Notes under the pieces: model-generated
What the model was told of the DNA's origin: nothing
Databases searched by the model: none
Seen by the model: only the letters and a program-made list of their open reading frames with translations
In this document: positions 45,481 through 55,779 of the stretch, piece after piece
How the letters are laid out: each line of letters begins with the position of its first letter
How positions within the stretch are numbered: position 1 is the first letter of the stretch
Translations under genes and position numbers: made by a program
Assembly: GCA_037013685.1 (NCBI GenBank)
Contig: CM072908.1
Coordinates: 3,175,001-3,239,000 of the forward strand
DNA from: Acridotheres tristis
Taxonomy: Eukaryota; Chordata; Aves; Passeriformes; Sturnidae
Length of the DNA stretch: 64,000 nt
Direction: 5' to 3'

Positions 45481-47099
45481 TTATTCATCCAGACATTTGT
45501 TTGACCCAGGTGTCAGTGTAATATTTTATTTTAATGCCAGTTGTAAAAGCCTTTCTCTCACACAGGCTGTAAAACAGTGTTTTCAGGTTTTTAACAGGGA
45601 ATAGTGAGAGTGTCTGGTGCTTTCCCAACTGGGTCATTCCTTCCCCAAAATTCTGCTCTTTGCTCTGTTTTAGCACAAATCTTCCTGGGAATAACCCAGT
45701 GGAACATGAGTCACCGCAGGAACCAGCCCCTGGGTGAGGTGGGCTCCTGGCTTATAAATGGCACAATTGTAGATACAGGAGTGCAAGGGCTGCTCTGCTT
45801 GGAAAGCTGGCTGGAAAATAGCACTCATGAGGTAGGCAGGCATTTACATCCACAGGAACCATCGGCTATTTTGTATATATTTGCATTTCATTTTCTAACC
45901 ACACTTTTGGAGCTTGGTTTTTCACTATTCATTGATGAGCTTATCACGGGCTGCACCTCGCGACAGAATTGTGTCGTCCCTGTGGGGCTGCCCCAAGCTC
46001 TCCTTTGGCCAATTCCTGGGCTAAAAAGCCACCAGCAAGGTGGAGAAGCCTGATGAGCTCCCTGCTAGATGTTTGATGTGTTGTTTTTGTGTTAATGAAG
46101 TATGGGAGGGTCTGTGTGAAACTTGGGGTGTCTGAATGCAAAGGGCAGAACTCAGTTTGTCCATTGCTGTTTCAACCCAAATCTCTGAAAGGAACGAGTA
46201 GTTTGCTCTTCCACCTGTAAAAAAACCCCACAAAACCAAAACGATAAATGTGTATTTGTGAGTGGAGAAGGGTTTCTCTCCCAGTTCAACCTTCTGCTCG
46301 TTCCTGGGGGGTGAGCAGAGTCCCCCTGCCCTGGGAGAAGGGAGTTGGGGAGGAAACATTGCAGTGGCTTCAAGAGTTTTCACCTCCTCCGTGCGAATGA
46401 AACCAAAACCTTCCTCGGTTCAGCACTGGGATTGTGGGGAAAGGAGAAACGGGCTTTAGCAGCCAGAACAGGGGAATGGATCCTTGTGATGTGCAGATTT
46501 TGTCTTTCACCTTCCTCGAGCTCTGAGCTGTCCTGTCCTGCCTTGGATGGTGCTGTCCTGTGTGTGAGAGGCTTTTCGGCTCAGCAGCTATCTGTGACAC
46601 TGAGAGGGGGAATATATTCCCCAAAACATTATTTCCCGGGGATTAAAAGCCATTTTTTAAAAGAATTCCCACCTCTTTCTAAGCCATAACCACATTTAAG
46701 AGGTTATTAGTGGGACAGCGGCGCACGAAGAGGGGGGGACACGAGGTGATCTCAAGGCACGCCTGCTGTAATTCTCCTCAGCTTGGCGAGCTCTGCCCAA
46801 GGAATGAAGTTGACTCATTCTTCCTGGATGCGATCCACCTCTCATGGAAATCGATGGAATTCTTTCTGCTGCGTTTTTAACACATGTTCTTACAGTTACT
46901 TTCTCCAGCAAGCCCTCGTTTGTAAATCTACATGAACTCTTGGTTCCCTGCGGTTAAAAATATTATTTTTTCGGTAGTGATGGACCAGTCACTCCGAGAG
47001 TCCCGTAAATACTTTCCCATCTCTGGTTATGATCTGCAGAGCCGAGCACAGGAGCTCTTTGTGCTCTCTGCACTTACACCATTTCATTGATTCGCCTTT
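45481..47099. other. Intergenic; last interspersed repeats end here
   Basis: Unique sequence. I see no CR1 or LTR copy from here to the end of the window. No gene supported. Confidence 0.5.
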
Positions 47100-47335
47100 A
47101 AGGTCAGCGGGGAGAGCCGGGCTCCTGCCGGAGGGTTTGGGGGGGTCCCCAGAACCGGGGCTGTCCCCATGGGGACGGGCCGGGGGTCCCGGGGGGCCGG
47201 GCCGGTCCCCCCGCCCGGGCAGCCTGGGGAGCGCTGCCCCGCTCCCTCGGGAGCGAGGGATGACGGCGACATCACCTCACACCCCATCAGCTTTTTGCCT
47301 TCCCCCCCCGGCCCGTGAGTTATGCTCTGAACTGC
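47100..47335. promoter_or_regulatory. CpG island, about 7.5 kb upstream of PRDM16 exon 1
   Basis: High GC with frequent CpG (GGACGGGCCGGGGGTCCCGG type), flanked by AT-rich DNA and followed by a poly-T run (47349-47370). No exon supported. It is the first of a chain of islands. Confidence 0.6.
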
Positions 47336-48369
47336 CTTTTTAAAGATTTTTTTTTTTTTTTTTTTTTTTTAGGAGCTGCTTTGTATTAAATGAATAAAAT
47401 ATGTTCGTGTCCCGTCGGGTCCCTGTTCGCTTCCATTCCGCCCCTTTATAAAAAGGAGTTAATCAGGAATGAGTTGCCACTGGCTTTTTGCAGTTTATCG
47501 CATTCCCCAAAGGAGTTTTACATCCTCAGCCCATTGGATCATCATCTTTTAATCCTAAAAAGAAAACTCTGCCTATGTTTGGGGGTGTTTGAACGCAGAG
47601 ATCCCGGCGCCTTGTAAACAGGTTTTGATTTTTTTCCCAAAACCCAGTAAGAATTTGGGTTTCCGTTTATTTTATGCTCTCACAGATGCTTCTAGTATCA
47701 AAATCTCGCCGCTTTCATTTGTTCAGCTGTAGAAGAACAGCGTCTGTCCAGCCCCGAGAATGTTTTCAGGTGTTCTGGGAACAGATAAATGTTTCCGATT
47801 TTAGAACGCTGTTAGTGTTTAAAGAAAAAGGAGCGTTCGGAGAAGGGTTTGAGTCTTTACTTTTCCTGTTTGTTAGGGGAAAAAAAAAAAGTGTTCTTAA
47901 TTATGACTTGCGGGATTGGGGGGGATGCTTGGAAAGCTCCTCCAGAAAAGTAATTCTAAACCGTAAAGAAGAAAAAAGAAAAAGGAGGAAAAATGCTCTA
48001 TGATGTTTTATTTTAATAATCCTTTGCAGGCATGTGAGCCGTGGTCTGAGGAAGAAAAAAAAAAATAAAGAAGTTTCAGGCAAAAGGCACGAACAATACC
48101 GCCTTTAAACCCAAATCTGCAAACTTCTGAGAATATGCCCTCGTATTGAATACACCGGATTTCTCTCCCGAGCGAAGGGGAAGGTTTTGTTCGTTTGGAC
48201 AGTCTTTGAATACTGTTCTAAAACTTCTTTCAAGTGGGAACTGAAGAGAGAAATGTTAAGTTCTGGGAGGAGACAATAAGTTAGCATCTTTGAGCGGGGT
48301 CCCTTGCATGCAAATCAGCCTTTTGGCAATTTGGGGAAGTTTAATTGGAAGGTGGAAGCGTGCAAAGAT

Positions 48370-49260
48370 AAGGGAGCGGGATCGGTAGGAGCAGCCCCGC
48401 TGCGGCTCCGGGGGGATCCGGGCCCCGCTCCTCACCTTGCCCGGGGACCCCGGCTCAGCCCCCGGCCCGCCCCGCCGGGCATCGCCCCTCTCCCCCCGCT
48501 CCCCGCTCAGCTCCCCAAGGTGTCTCGGAAATAAATCCGTCGCTCTGAAGTTTCTGTAATTTTCACCTAATGAATTCTTGCCGCTCCTTTTCCCCCCCCA
48601 CGCCGCCCGCCCCCGGGACTCCGGGTCAGGCCTGGACGGCGCGGCCGCGGCTCTTGGCTGCGCGCAGCCCCTGCTTGGGACCAGCGCTCCTCATTTCCCA
48701 CCGCCACAAAAGGTCTTGAACTCAATTAATAGCTAATAATTATCCAGCCAGCCCCGCCGCAGCCGTCCTTAGCGGGGGGAGCGCGAGTAAAGCAGGCGCG
48801 GAACCCGCGGGGGCTCTGGGGGTGGCGGAGGCCTCCTCGGGTGTCCCCTTGGGGACTTGGGCAGCGCTTTGGGGGCTGAGCCCCAGCCCCGCACACCCAG
48901 GGGGAGGGGGCAGAGAGGGACACCCCCCGAGGGCTCCATCGGGGACCCCCAGGGGACAGGAGTCACCCCCCGAGAGGGCGATGCTCTGCGGGGACGAGCG
49001 GAGAAATTCCCAATTCTGGCAGGGCAGCAAATGGAGTTTGGGGGTTCAGCCACCCTCTCGCCACCCCCACAACATTCAATTAAACGCAATTTCCCCTCCT
49101 GGCCGGAGCCCGTGCGGGGCTGCCGGGGAGGAGCGGGGGGTCCCCGGCCAAGGGAACCCCAAAACCGGAGCTGCGGGAGGGGGAACGCGCCCCGGCCCCG
49201 CCGGCTGCTGCATCTCCCGGCGAGCTTTGAACCGGGGGCAGTTCTGCTAATTCCGAGGGG
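48370..49260. promoter_or_regulatory. CpG island pair, with a TAAT-rich islet between 48530 and 48760
   Basis: Two CpG-dense blocks (about 48370-48520 and 48600-49255). AACTCAATTAATAGCTAATA then ATTATCC at about 48720-48745 gives four TAAT/ATTA cores in 25 bp. Overlapping long frames on both strands (273 codons minus, 201 plus) reflect GC content. Confidence 0.6.
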
Positions 49261-50285
49261 AAAGGAGACACAGATCGTTGTGGTGCCTTCAGAATTCGGC
49301 ATCTCGGCTGGAAAATGCTCGATCGAAAATTGCCTCACCCATACCTGTTTCCCAGGGCCACTTCCCTCAGGAGAGAACCTCCCCAAAAACCCTGGGGGAA
49401 GGAGAAAGCACAGCCCTGAGAGACCGGGGGCTTGGGCTCTTTCCATGACAAAACTCTGCTGAATTACAGCGCCCATCGTTTCCATTTTGCTTTCATTTGG
49501 CAAGCAATCTCCGGGCAAAAATATTTTGATCAAACGTCTAAAAAAATTGCTATAACTCCTTAATTTCCCTTCATTCCCAGAGACCGTCACGATTAAAACT
49601 GCTGTGTTTACATCCCCAAAACTGTCTGCTCATGAGAGACAACACTGCTCGATGTCTGACGATTGTAATTATAATCATGTTCAAGTTAGATATTCAAATG
49701 TAAATGGTGCTTTTCTTCTTTTACTTTTCCCCTTTTTTTTCTTTTTCTTTTTTTTTCTTTTTTTTTTTTTTTTTTACTTCTTATTTTACGACATGAATTT
49801 TTACCTTCGCCGGGACCAGCAAGGCGCAGTCTCGCGCCGTGGAGTGTAACGAATTCGGAGGAATTCTTAGAGCTGAACATGTTTTTTGAAAAATCTGAAA
49901 TGGCAATTTACACGGTGTTTTTTCATGGCCGTAGGAGCCAATGTTTTCTTCTAGAAATAAGGGGGAAAAAATAGACTGATCACCTAATTTTAATGCACAG
50001 ACGGGTTTCAGTGCAGCTGGAATATCAGGGAAGAGGTGCAGGACAGTGGATGCAGGCACAGGTTATGCAGCGTATTAATCTTTTCCCCTGTATTTCATCG
50101 CTAAGGGGACCAGCAAGAGTGACTTAATTTCTTTTTTTTTTTTTTTTTTTTCCCTGTACAAAATGCAGCCATTTCTGCCTTTCTCACTGGTGCTTGTTCC
50201 GGCGCTTCTCAAAGGTTTTCGGGTAAAAAAAAATTAATTTAAACCAATGGGAGTGTAAATAGGTCACTTCAGGAAAGGGTCTGGC
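49261..50285. other. AT-rich stretch between CpG islands
   Basis: Unique AT-rich sequence including a TTTTTCTTTT run (about 49731-49777), a poly-T run (50131-50151) and a GATTGTAATTATAATCATG near-palindrome at about 49662-49680. Could hold regulatory DNA. No coding evidence. Confidence 0.45.
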
Positions 50286-52850
50286 GGGTGGAGGATGTGA
50301 CACCCGCACTGAGCTCCATCACCCTCTACCTGCGTGCAGAGCAGCTCTGAGCCACCCTGAGAGGCCCCGGGTGGCACCAGGGGGAGGACCCCGGCCGGGG
50401 GAGGGGAAGGTGGCGGGGGGCGCAACCACCTTTGGAGAGTTTGATTTTGGTTATTTTTTATGTTTTTCGCCTCTTTCGCAGAGCCGCTGCTGCGAACGCC
50501 GGCTGTCCCCGCCGCCTGGCCGGGCCGAAGGATGCTCGGCGGGGACTCCCCGCGGTGTCCCCGCAGCCCCGGGGGTGGCCCGGGGCTCCTGGCTGTCCTT
50601 ATCCGCCCCCTTGCGCCGGCTCCTCGCAGGGACCGGGGCTCGGGAGCGCGTCCCGGAGGTGTCGGAATTCCTTGGCAGCGGGGGATGCGAGGCGCGCTGC
50701 TCCATTGCGTGGGTGCGAGGCAGCTCCTCATCACCCCGTGGGTGCGCTCCCGCCGCTAATTAGCGGCAGATTAGGAGGGAAAATCCCCAGGGAAGCGTGT
50801 GACATTCTCAGAGCCTGATCCGCGACCCCGCGGAGCGCAGCCCCGTCCTGTGCCACCGGGCTCTTGCGTAGTTTAAAATATTAATTCCCGGTTTAATCCC
50901 GCCGCAACCGTGCGCAGAAACAAGGAGTGATTGATGCGAAAATCCTCGGCAAGGGGTTACTCGGGGCGTGCGGCAGCGCCCGGACAAGCTGGACAGGCTC
51001 AACCGTTTTAATCTTCTTTACCGCTTGAAAATACTTGTGCAAAACAGCTCGCCAAGCTCCTTTCCCCTCTCCCGTGCCCCCGTGGGTGCCCACCCGAGCC
51101 CGGGGCTCCCGGGAGAGCCACGCGGGGAGCGGAGCCGGGCAGCTGCCACCTGGAGCGAGTTTTCCAAGCTCGCCTTGTAAAATACCTGGGAACACATGGC
51201 TTGTGCTGGAGATGCCAAGGAACCCACCCGTAAATTCCTGCCACTCCAGCGCCCCCTCCCCAGAGCTGCGGGGACCCCCCCACGCCGAGGGGGCTGCGCG
51301 ATGAAATCTCCATTAGCGGGGCGAGGGTGGAGGGGATCAAAGGAGCCCGAGCAGGCTCGTCTCGGTACCGCCCGCTTCCCTGCGCCCCCACACCCCACAG
51401 ACGCCCCTGGCCGGGCGTCCCCTGTCCCCTGGCACGCGTGTGCCGCACAGGGGCTCGGCTGCTTCTTTTCCCTGCAGGACACGGTTATTGAACCTCGGTG
51501 GAAAATCGGCCGCCGCCGCTGGGGCGGTTTCCCCCTTCGGCCACCCCCGGGGTGCCCCAGGCTGGCCGTGGGCAGAGTTGCTGGGGAAGTGGCAGAGCAC
51601 GGAGCGGCTCCAGGCCGGGCAGGGCCCCGGCTCCCTGCGCCGGCTCCTTGGCAGCCGCCCGGCTTGACCCGGCAGCGCCGAGAAGCTTCCTGGCGCTTCT
51701 CCCTTCCTCCACGGTCATTAATTTGCCGTTCCCCGTGGAAGCGACACGCGCTCAAACAGGTGCAGGCTGGAAAAGCCGGTGGCCACGGCGGGATGCTCGC
51801 CTGGAGGGACACGAGGGGGGCTTTGGGGATTCCGGGGGGGCTGCGAGGCTCTCCCTGCCCGGCCGCACACCTCGCTCGGGGCTTTGCTGAGCCCCAGGAC
51901 CCCCTGTCCTTCCACGGGGGGCTCCGAGCCGGGATGCAGCGAGGCACCCGTGGAGCCAGGGCCACCCTCGGTGGGAGCCGGAGCGTGTCCCGGCCACGCT
52001 GTCCCCGCAGCGCCCGGGCCGCTCCCCGAGCTGGGGGAACAGGGCCCGTTCCCGGGGGCGGAACCGCAGCCGCCCGCCCGTGCCCGCTGCGGGAAGGGAT
52101 CCCACTCGTGTCGGGGATGGCAGCGTGTCCTTCCCCACACGCACCGCAGCCCGCGGCCAGCACACCCAGCACCGGCCCTTCCAAATTCGTTCCTTTTTTT
52201 TTTTTTTTTTTAAATCTCCCACCACATTTTCGTCCTTTTTATTTTTTTATTTTAGGGGTTTTTTTTCCTCCCTTTCCTGAGCTGGCAAATCACCGCAGCC
52301 CGGCCTTGCCCTCCTCGCTCCGTGCCCGCCGGTGGCTGCGGGAGCCCCGCTCCAGCCTCGGCCCGGCAGGAGCGCGGCCGGAGCCGGGGAAGCGGCACGG
52401 GCAGACCCGGGGTGCCGGGGACAACCGGGGCAGCCCCGGCACGGCGGCTTCGTTTGCAGAAGCATCGCCTAAACCGCAGTCTCCCCACACCCACCCCAAC
52501 CTTACACCCTGGAAAGCGTTTTGCCTCTCCCCAAATACCCCCGAGCGGCTCCGCTGGAGCGTGGCTGTTTCCCGCAGGAGCTGATTCCTGGGGGAGTCTG
52601 GATGATGGAGGTGCGGGGGGTTTTGGCAAGAAAACAAAAGCCGGTGTTGTGCGGGGCTCGGGCTGCGGGGACACGGCCGCGGTGCCCGCCCGGTGCTCCG
52701 AGCCCTCCGTGACCTTCGTTCCCCGCCTCGGGGACGGGGACGCGGCCACCGGGGCATCCTCCCCTGGCCAGCCGCGGGTCTCCCGGCTCTATCCGGTCTC
52801 CTGCCAGAAGACCGCTGCAATAACAGCGAGAAATAACCCGGGACGACGTT
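50286..52850. promoter_or_regulatory. Large CpG island domain, 2-4.5 kb upstream of PRDM16 exon 1
   Basis: Almost continuous CpG-dense sequence, broken only by short AT islets at about 50860-50950 and 52190-52270. Mutually overlapping open frames on both strands (462 codons plus, 388 codons minus) have Pro/Arg/Gly/Ala compositions and no domain, so I do not call proteins. A divergent non-coding transcript, as annotated in human next to PRDM16 (LINC00982/PRDM16-DT), would be expected on the minus strand around here, but nothing in the sequence proves it. Confidence 0.6.
50752..50767. promoter_or_regulatory. 16-bp perfect palindrome with a homeodomain core
   Basis: GCCGCTAATTAGCGGC is an exact inverted repeat centred on TAATTA, inside a CpG island where AT-rich cores are rare. 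It could bind a homeodomain dimer. Function is inferred. Confidence 0.5.
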
Positions 52851-53369
52851 TTCAAACTGAAATCCGCCCGTCCCGGGAGCAGCTCAGTGGGAGACGCGGG
52901 GACAGCGAGCGTCCAGGATGGCTGGAAGAAATATTTCAATGAGTTGGAAACACTCGAGCTCCTGTTTCACCGGTGAGGCTGGGAAGAGCTTGTTTTTCCA
53001 ACCTCGGGGTGCCCGGCGCGCCGTGGAACGGCGTCCTCGAGGCAGGAATTCACAGGCACCGCTTCGGCATTTTAGGCGACACGTGGCTCCGAGTTCCCTT
53101 CAAACGGATTTATTTTATTTGGCCTCCTGCTCCCCCACCCTTCCCGCGAACGCCGGCTCCTCGGTAGCATCTGAAAGGCCTCTGCTCCCATTTGCAATTA
53201 AAGAGTTTATTGAGGAGGGGAAAACCGGTAATTAGCAGGAATATTCCCCCCCCTCCCCAGTTCCACCTGCAGGGCAGGAGTGCAGCTGGCGGAATGGCTT
53301 CCAGCAGGGACCTGACGCACCCACACAAGTTTTGCTTTGTTGTTTTTTTTTTTTTTTTTTGCGGTGCCC

Positions 53370-53935
53370 TTCGGTGCGAGGGCTCCCCGGGATGGGTCCG
53401 CACCTCCAGCGCGGAGCGCCGCGCTGCCCTCACCCCGGTATTTTATGGAATGTTTAAGACGACGCGCGTTTCTCCCTCTCTCCATATTAATCTCATTAAA
53501 TCCTACCTTTCAACCTTCTTCCGTGACCATCTGACCTGGCCACTTGAATTAAAATAGTGCTTTCTCCGCAGTCAAAGCCAGCACATCAATCACCGGCTAT
53601 TTACACTTCGCTCCTCTCTTCAAAGCGGCTCTGCCCCAGCGCTCGCTACCTCCGCTCGGGGGGGGCTGCCAGGTCCTGGGGGGCTCCCCGGCGCTCCGGG
53701 GGTGTCTGTCCTTCCTCTCCCCCCTTTCCTCGGGTGTCTGGCGGCTTCCCCCGTCCCTGGGGAGCGCTGCCTTCCACCTGAAAGGCAGAGCAGAGCGGCC
53801 GCCCTCCCTCCCCGACCCCTCCCGGCGGGGTGCGGGGCCCGGGGCCCTCCCGGCGGGGCTGCCGCGGAAAACCGAGGCTAAAAGCCCCGCGAACACCGAC
53901 AAACCCGAGCCGGGGATGAGGAGCGAAGCTGCGGA
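53370..53935. promoter_or_regulatory. CpG island segments just upstream of the PRDM16 promoter
   Basis: CpG-dense at about 53375-53465 and 53620-53935, separated by an AT-rich islet. Preceded by a poly-T run (53341-53360). No exon supported. Confidence 0.55.
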
Positions 53936-54155
53936 ACGCTGGAAAAATTCTGGTAGAAACACGAGAAATACCGACAAAACACAACAGCGCAAGTTCTGTT
54001 ATTTTAAAAGTTATTATTTTTCAAGTTAAGCAAACCCCCCCGCCCCCGAGCCGAAGGGGGAGAGAAAGCAAAAAAAAAATAAAATAAATAAATAAAAATA
54101 AAAGCATAAAAAAAAAATAAAAGGAAGAAAATAAAGGCAGACAATGGTTGAAAAG

Positions 54156-54170
54156 TTACGTAAATAAACA
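54156..54170. promoter_or_regulatory. Composite PAR-bZIP-like and forkhead-like site
   Basis: TTACGTAA (54156-54163) is a perfect palindrome matching the PAR-bZIP/E4BP4 consensus. It runs straight into AAATAAACA (54162-54170), a forkhead-type core. It lies about 540 bp upstream of the PRDM16 ATG. Binding is inferred from the motif only. Confidence 0.4.
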
Positions 54171-54260
54171 TTTTTCAGATTAAAAACAAAAGCATGTCCA
54201 AACTAGGAACGTTCACAAGATGACAACTGCTAACAAACTTTCTCTACAGCATTGCTATTT

Positions 54261-54292
54261 AGTAGTAATAATAATAATATAATAATAATAAT
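54261..54292. repeat. (AAT)n microsatellite upstream of exon 1
   Basis: AGTAGTAATAATAATAATAT followed by AATAATAATAAT, about 410 bp before the PRDM16 start codon. Confidence 0.93.
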
Positions 54293-54473
54293 CACCTCTT
54301 TATAGGATGGCACCTTGATCCTTAAATATTGTCCAGTGTGTAAGGTCAGTGTGCGGAGGGTTAGGAGCGGAGAGGGCTGATTTTTCTTAAAGGGGCAGAT
54401 CAGGGGAAGGCTGTGATGGTGCCGGCAGAGAGGAGGGGGCAGAGATAAGTGGTCCGAGGAAGAGGATAGGACG

Positions 54474-54517
54474 AAAAAAAAAAAAAAAAAAAAAAAAAGA
54501 AGAGGAAAAAAAAAAAA
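54474..54517. repeat. Poly-A tracts immediately upstream of the 5' leader
   Basis: A run of 25 A (54474-54498), a short GAAGAGG spacer, then 12 A (54506-54517), about 190 bp before the PRDM16 ATG. Such runs can exclude nucleosomes and also confuse assembly. Confidence 0.93.
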
Positions 54518-54589
54518 GAAAGACCAAACCAGCCCGATGATGATGAATACATTGGAAAGTTTTTTTGGCCCTGGTGAGGGTGTCAGATT

Positions 54590-54704
54590 GAATGCTCTGT
54601 GCGCATGTGCGAAGGTGTCCAAACTGACAATGCTGGGGAGATGAAGATAGTGTGTAGCTGCTTCTGGGCTCAAGGAGGAGGAGAGGAATCCACACGCCGA
54701 CACG
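54590..54704 (+). promoter_or_regulatory. PRDM16: PRDM16 5' leader / core promoter region, with NRF1-like site and upstream ATGs
   Basis: Immediately upstream of the start codon. TGCGCATGTGCG at 54600-54611 is one base off the NRF1-type palindrome. Upstream ATGs: 54592 (12-codon frame ending TGA at 54625-54627), 54630 (stops after four codons) and 54641 (stays open past the PRDM16 ATG in the +1 frame). No TATA box is evident at a fixed distance. The transcription start cannot be placed from sequence, so how much of this is transcribed is unknown. Confidence 0.55.
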
Positions 54705-54741
54705 ATGAGATCCAAGGCGAGGGCGAGAAAACTGCCCAAAA
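54705..54741 (+). CDS. PRDM16: PRDM16, first coding exon (partial CDS, 37 nt)
   Basis: Known: PRDM16 is a nuclear PR/SET-domain zinc-finger protein that acts with CtBP and other partners on chromatin. It controls brown-fat fate, haematopoietic and neural stem cells, craniofacial and heart development. Seen: the ATG at 54705 has A at -3 and encodes MRSKARARKLPK plus the first base of the next codon. Human PRDM16 starts MRSKARARKLAKS, so 12 of the first 13 residues agree if Ser13 is completed by exon 2; the paralogue MECOM starts MRSKGRARKL. This basic peptide is specific to the PR-domain-containing long isoforms. The donor is A|GTAGGT at 54741/54742, giving a phase-1 intron; AG|GTCCTT at 54745/54746 is a weaker alternative. 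Position 11 is Pro here rather than Ala. The remaining exons lie beyond the window. Confidence 0.83.
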
Positions 54742-54749
54742 GTAGGTCC

Positions 54750-55000
54750 TTTCTCTCCCTTCTTCCGCGTACCGGCGGCGGGGCCGGGGGCACGGAGCCG
54801 GGCCGGGGGCTGCGCGGGGCTGAGCCCCTCTCGCCCTCCCCGCAGCCCCGCCGCTCGCCCGCCCCTGGGCGCGGGTCGCCCCGCGCTGCCCCGCGCCGCT
54901 CCGCGCTGCCCCGCGCAGCTCCGCGCTCCAGCTCCAGCGGGCGCGGCGGGCGGGCGGCGCGGGGCCGGGGGAGAAAAGCGAAAGTTAGCTGGAAGTTGAC
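54750..55000. promoter_or_regulatory. PRDM16: CpG island at the PRDM16 exon 1/intron 1 boundary
   Basis: Extremely CpG-dense (CCGCGCTGCCCCGCGCCGCT type) starting some 35 bp after the donor, ending at the poly-T tract of 55021-55046. Confidence 0.7.
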
Positions 55001-55020
55001 GAAAGGGGATAGCGAGCAAC

Positions 55021-55057
55021 TTTTTTTTTTTTTTTTTTTTTTTTTTCTTTTTTTTTT
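55021..55057. repeat. Poly-T tract in intron 1
   Basis: 26 T, one C, then 10 T. On the minus strand it encodes poly-Lys inside a spurious long frame. Confidence 0.95.
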
Positions 55058-55199
55058 ATTGAGCAGTTCCAAGTCTTGTGAAATAATATTCCCGCGATCT
55101 GAAATAGTGGGCGCTAGAGGTCTGCGTTTGGCATCTGCCGGCGGGAGCCGAGAGACGGGAGCGCTGGAGAGAGGGGGGAGAGAGACAGGCAGAGACGGC

Positions 55200-55216
55200 G
55201 GGGGGGGGGGGGGGGG
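55200..55216. repeat. Poly-G run (17 G) in intron 1
   Basis: Uninterrupted G run flanked by GAGACGGC and GAGAAACCC. Its exact length may be an assembly estimate. Confidence 0.9.
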
Positions 55217-55696
55217 AGAAACCCTTCTGGTCTCGGGAACAATTATCGAGGAGAGGGAAGGAAGAGAATTTGTAGCAAAAATGGATCCGCTCCCAGTGAG
55301 GGGCTTTGGAGTCGCAGGTCCAGAGGGAAGATCCTGAAGGCAGCTCGGGTGTCCCAGCTGGGGGTTAAGAAGGTCTGGGGGAGGGGAGTGTGGGGGAGTG
55401 TCTTTAATTTTTAATTTTTTAAAATTTACTTGGGGGTGGAATTGCAGCTCGTAAGTCTCGCGCAGCTTTTTCCCTCCGTCTTCCAGCGGACCCTCTCCCG
55501 TTCCTTCTTTCTTTCGAGTCGTTTTTAGACTGGATTTTCCGACGAGGAGAGTGTGGCTTTTGTAGGGAAGAGCGGGTCCTCTCTGCCCCGCACCCGCCGA
55601 GTCCCGCTGCAATGGCTCGGGATGGTTCCTCGGTGATTCCCTGTTAGGTTCCGGTGGCAGCTCAGGATCCCGGAGCCCGGGCAGCCTGTCCGTCCT

Positions 55697-55703
55697 TTAT
55701 TAC

Positions 55704-55751
<48 letters not shown>

Positions 55752-55768
55752 TACTACTATTATTATTT
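55697..55768. repeat. (ATT)n microsatellite in intron 1
   Basis: About 24 triplets of TTA/ATT with a short CTACTACTA interruption, 1 kb downstream of exon 1. It mirrors the (AAT)n repeat at 54261 on the other side of the exon. Confidence 0.97.
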
Positions 55769-55779
55769 AGTTTCTGTTT

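Noticed and set aside
51196..52584. 462-codon + strand frame overlapping a 388-codon minus-strand frame (51018-52184)
   Set aside because: Both are open because stop codons are rare in this CpG-dense DNA. Compositions are Pro/Arg/Gly/Ala-rich with poly-Phe from T runs, and no domain is present.
54705..55337. 210-codon frame starting at the PRDM16 ATG and reading through the donor
   Set aside because: The similarity to PRDM16 stops at the GTAGGT donor. Beyond it the frame is GC-rich intron with poly-Phe from the T tract.
54230..55612. 460-codon minus-strand frame across PRDM16 exon 1
   Set aside because: It contains poly-Lys and poly-Phe from the T26 and A25 tracts and poly-Pro from the G17 run. 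It is antisense to the real exon and leader.
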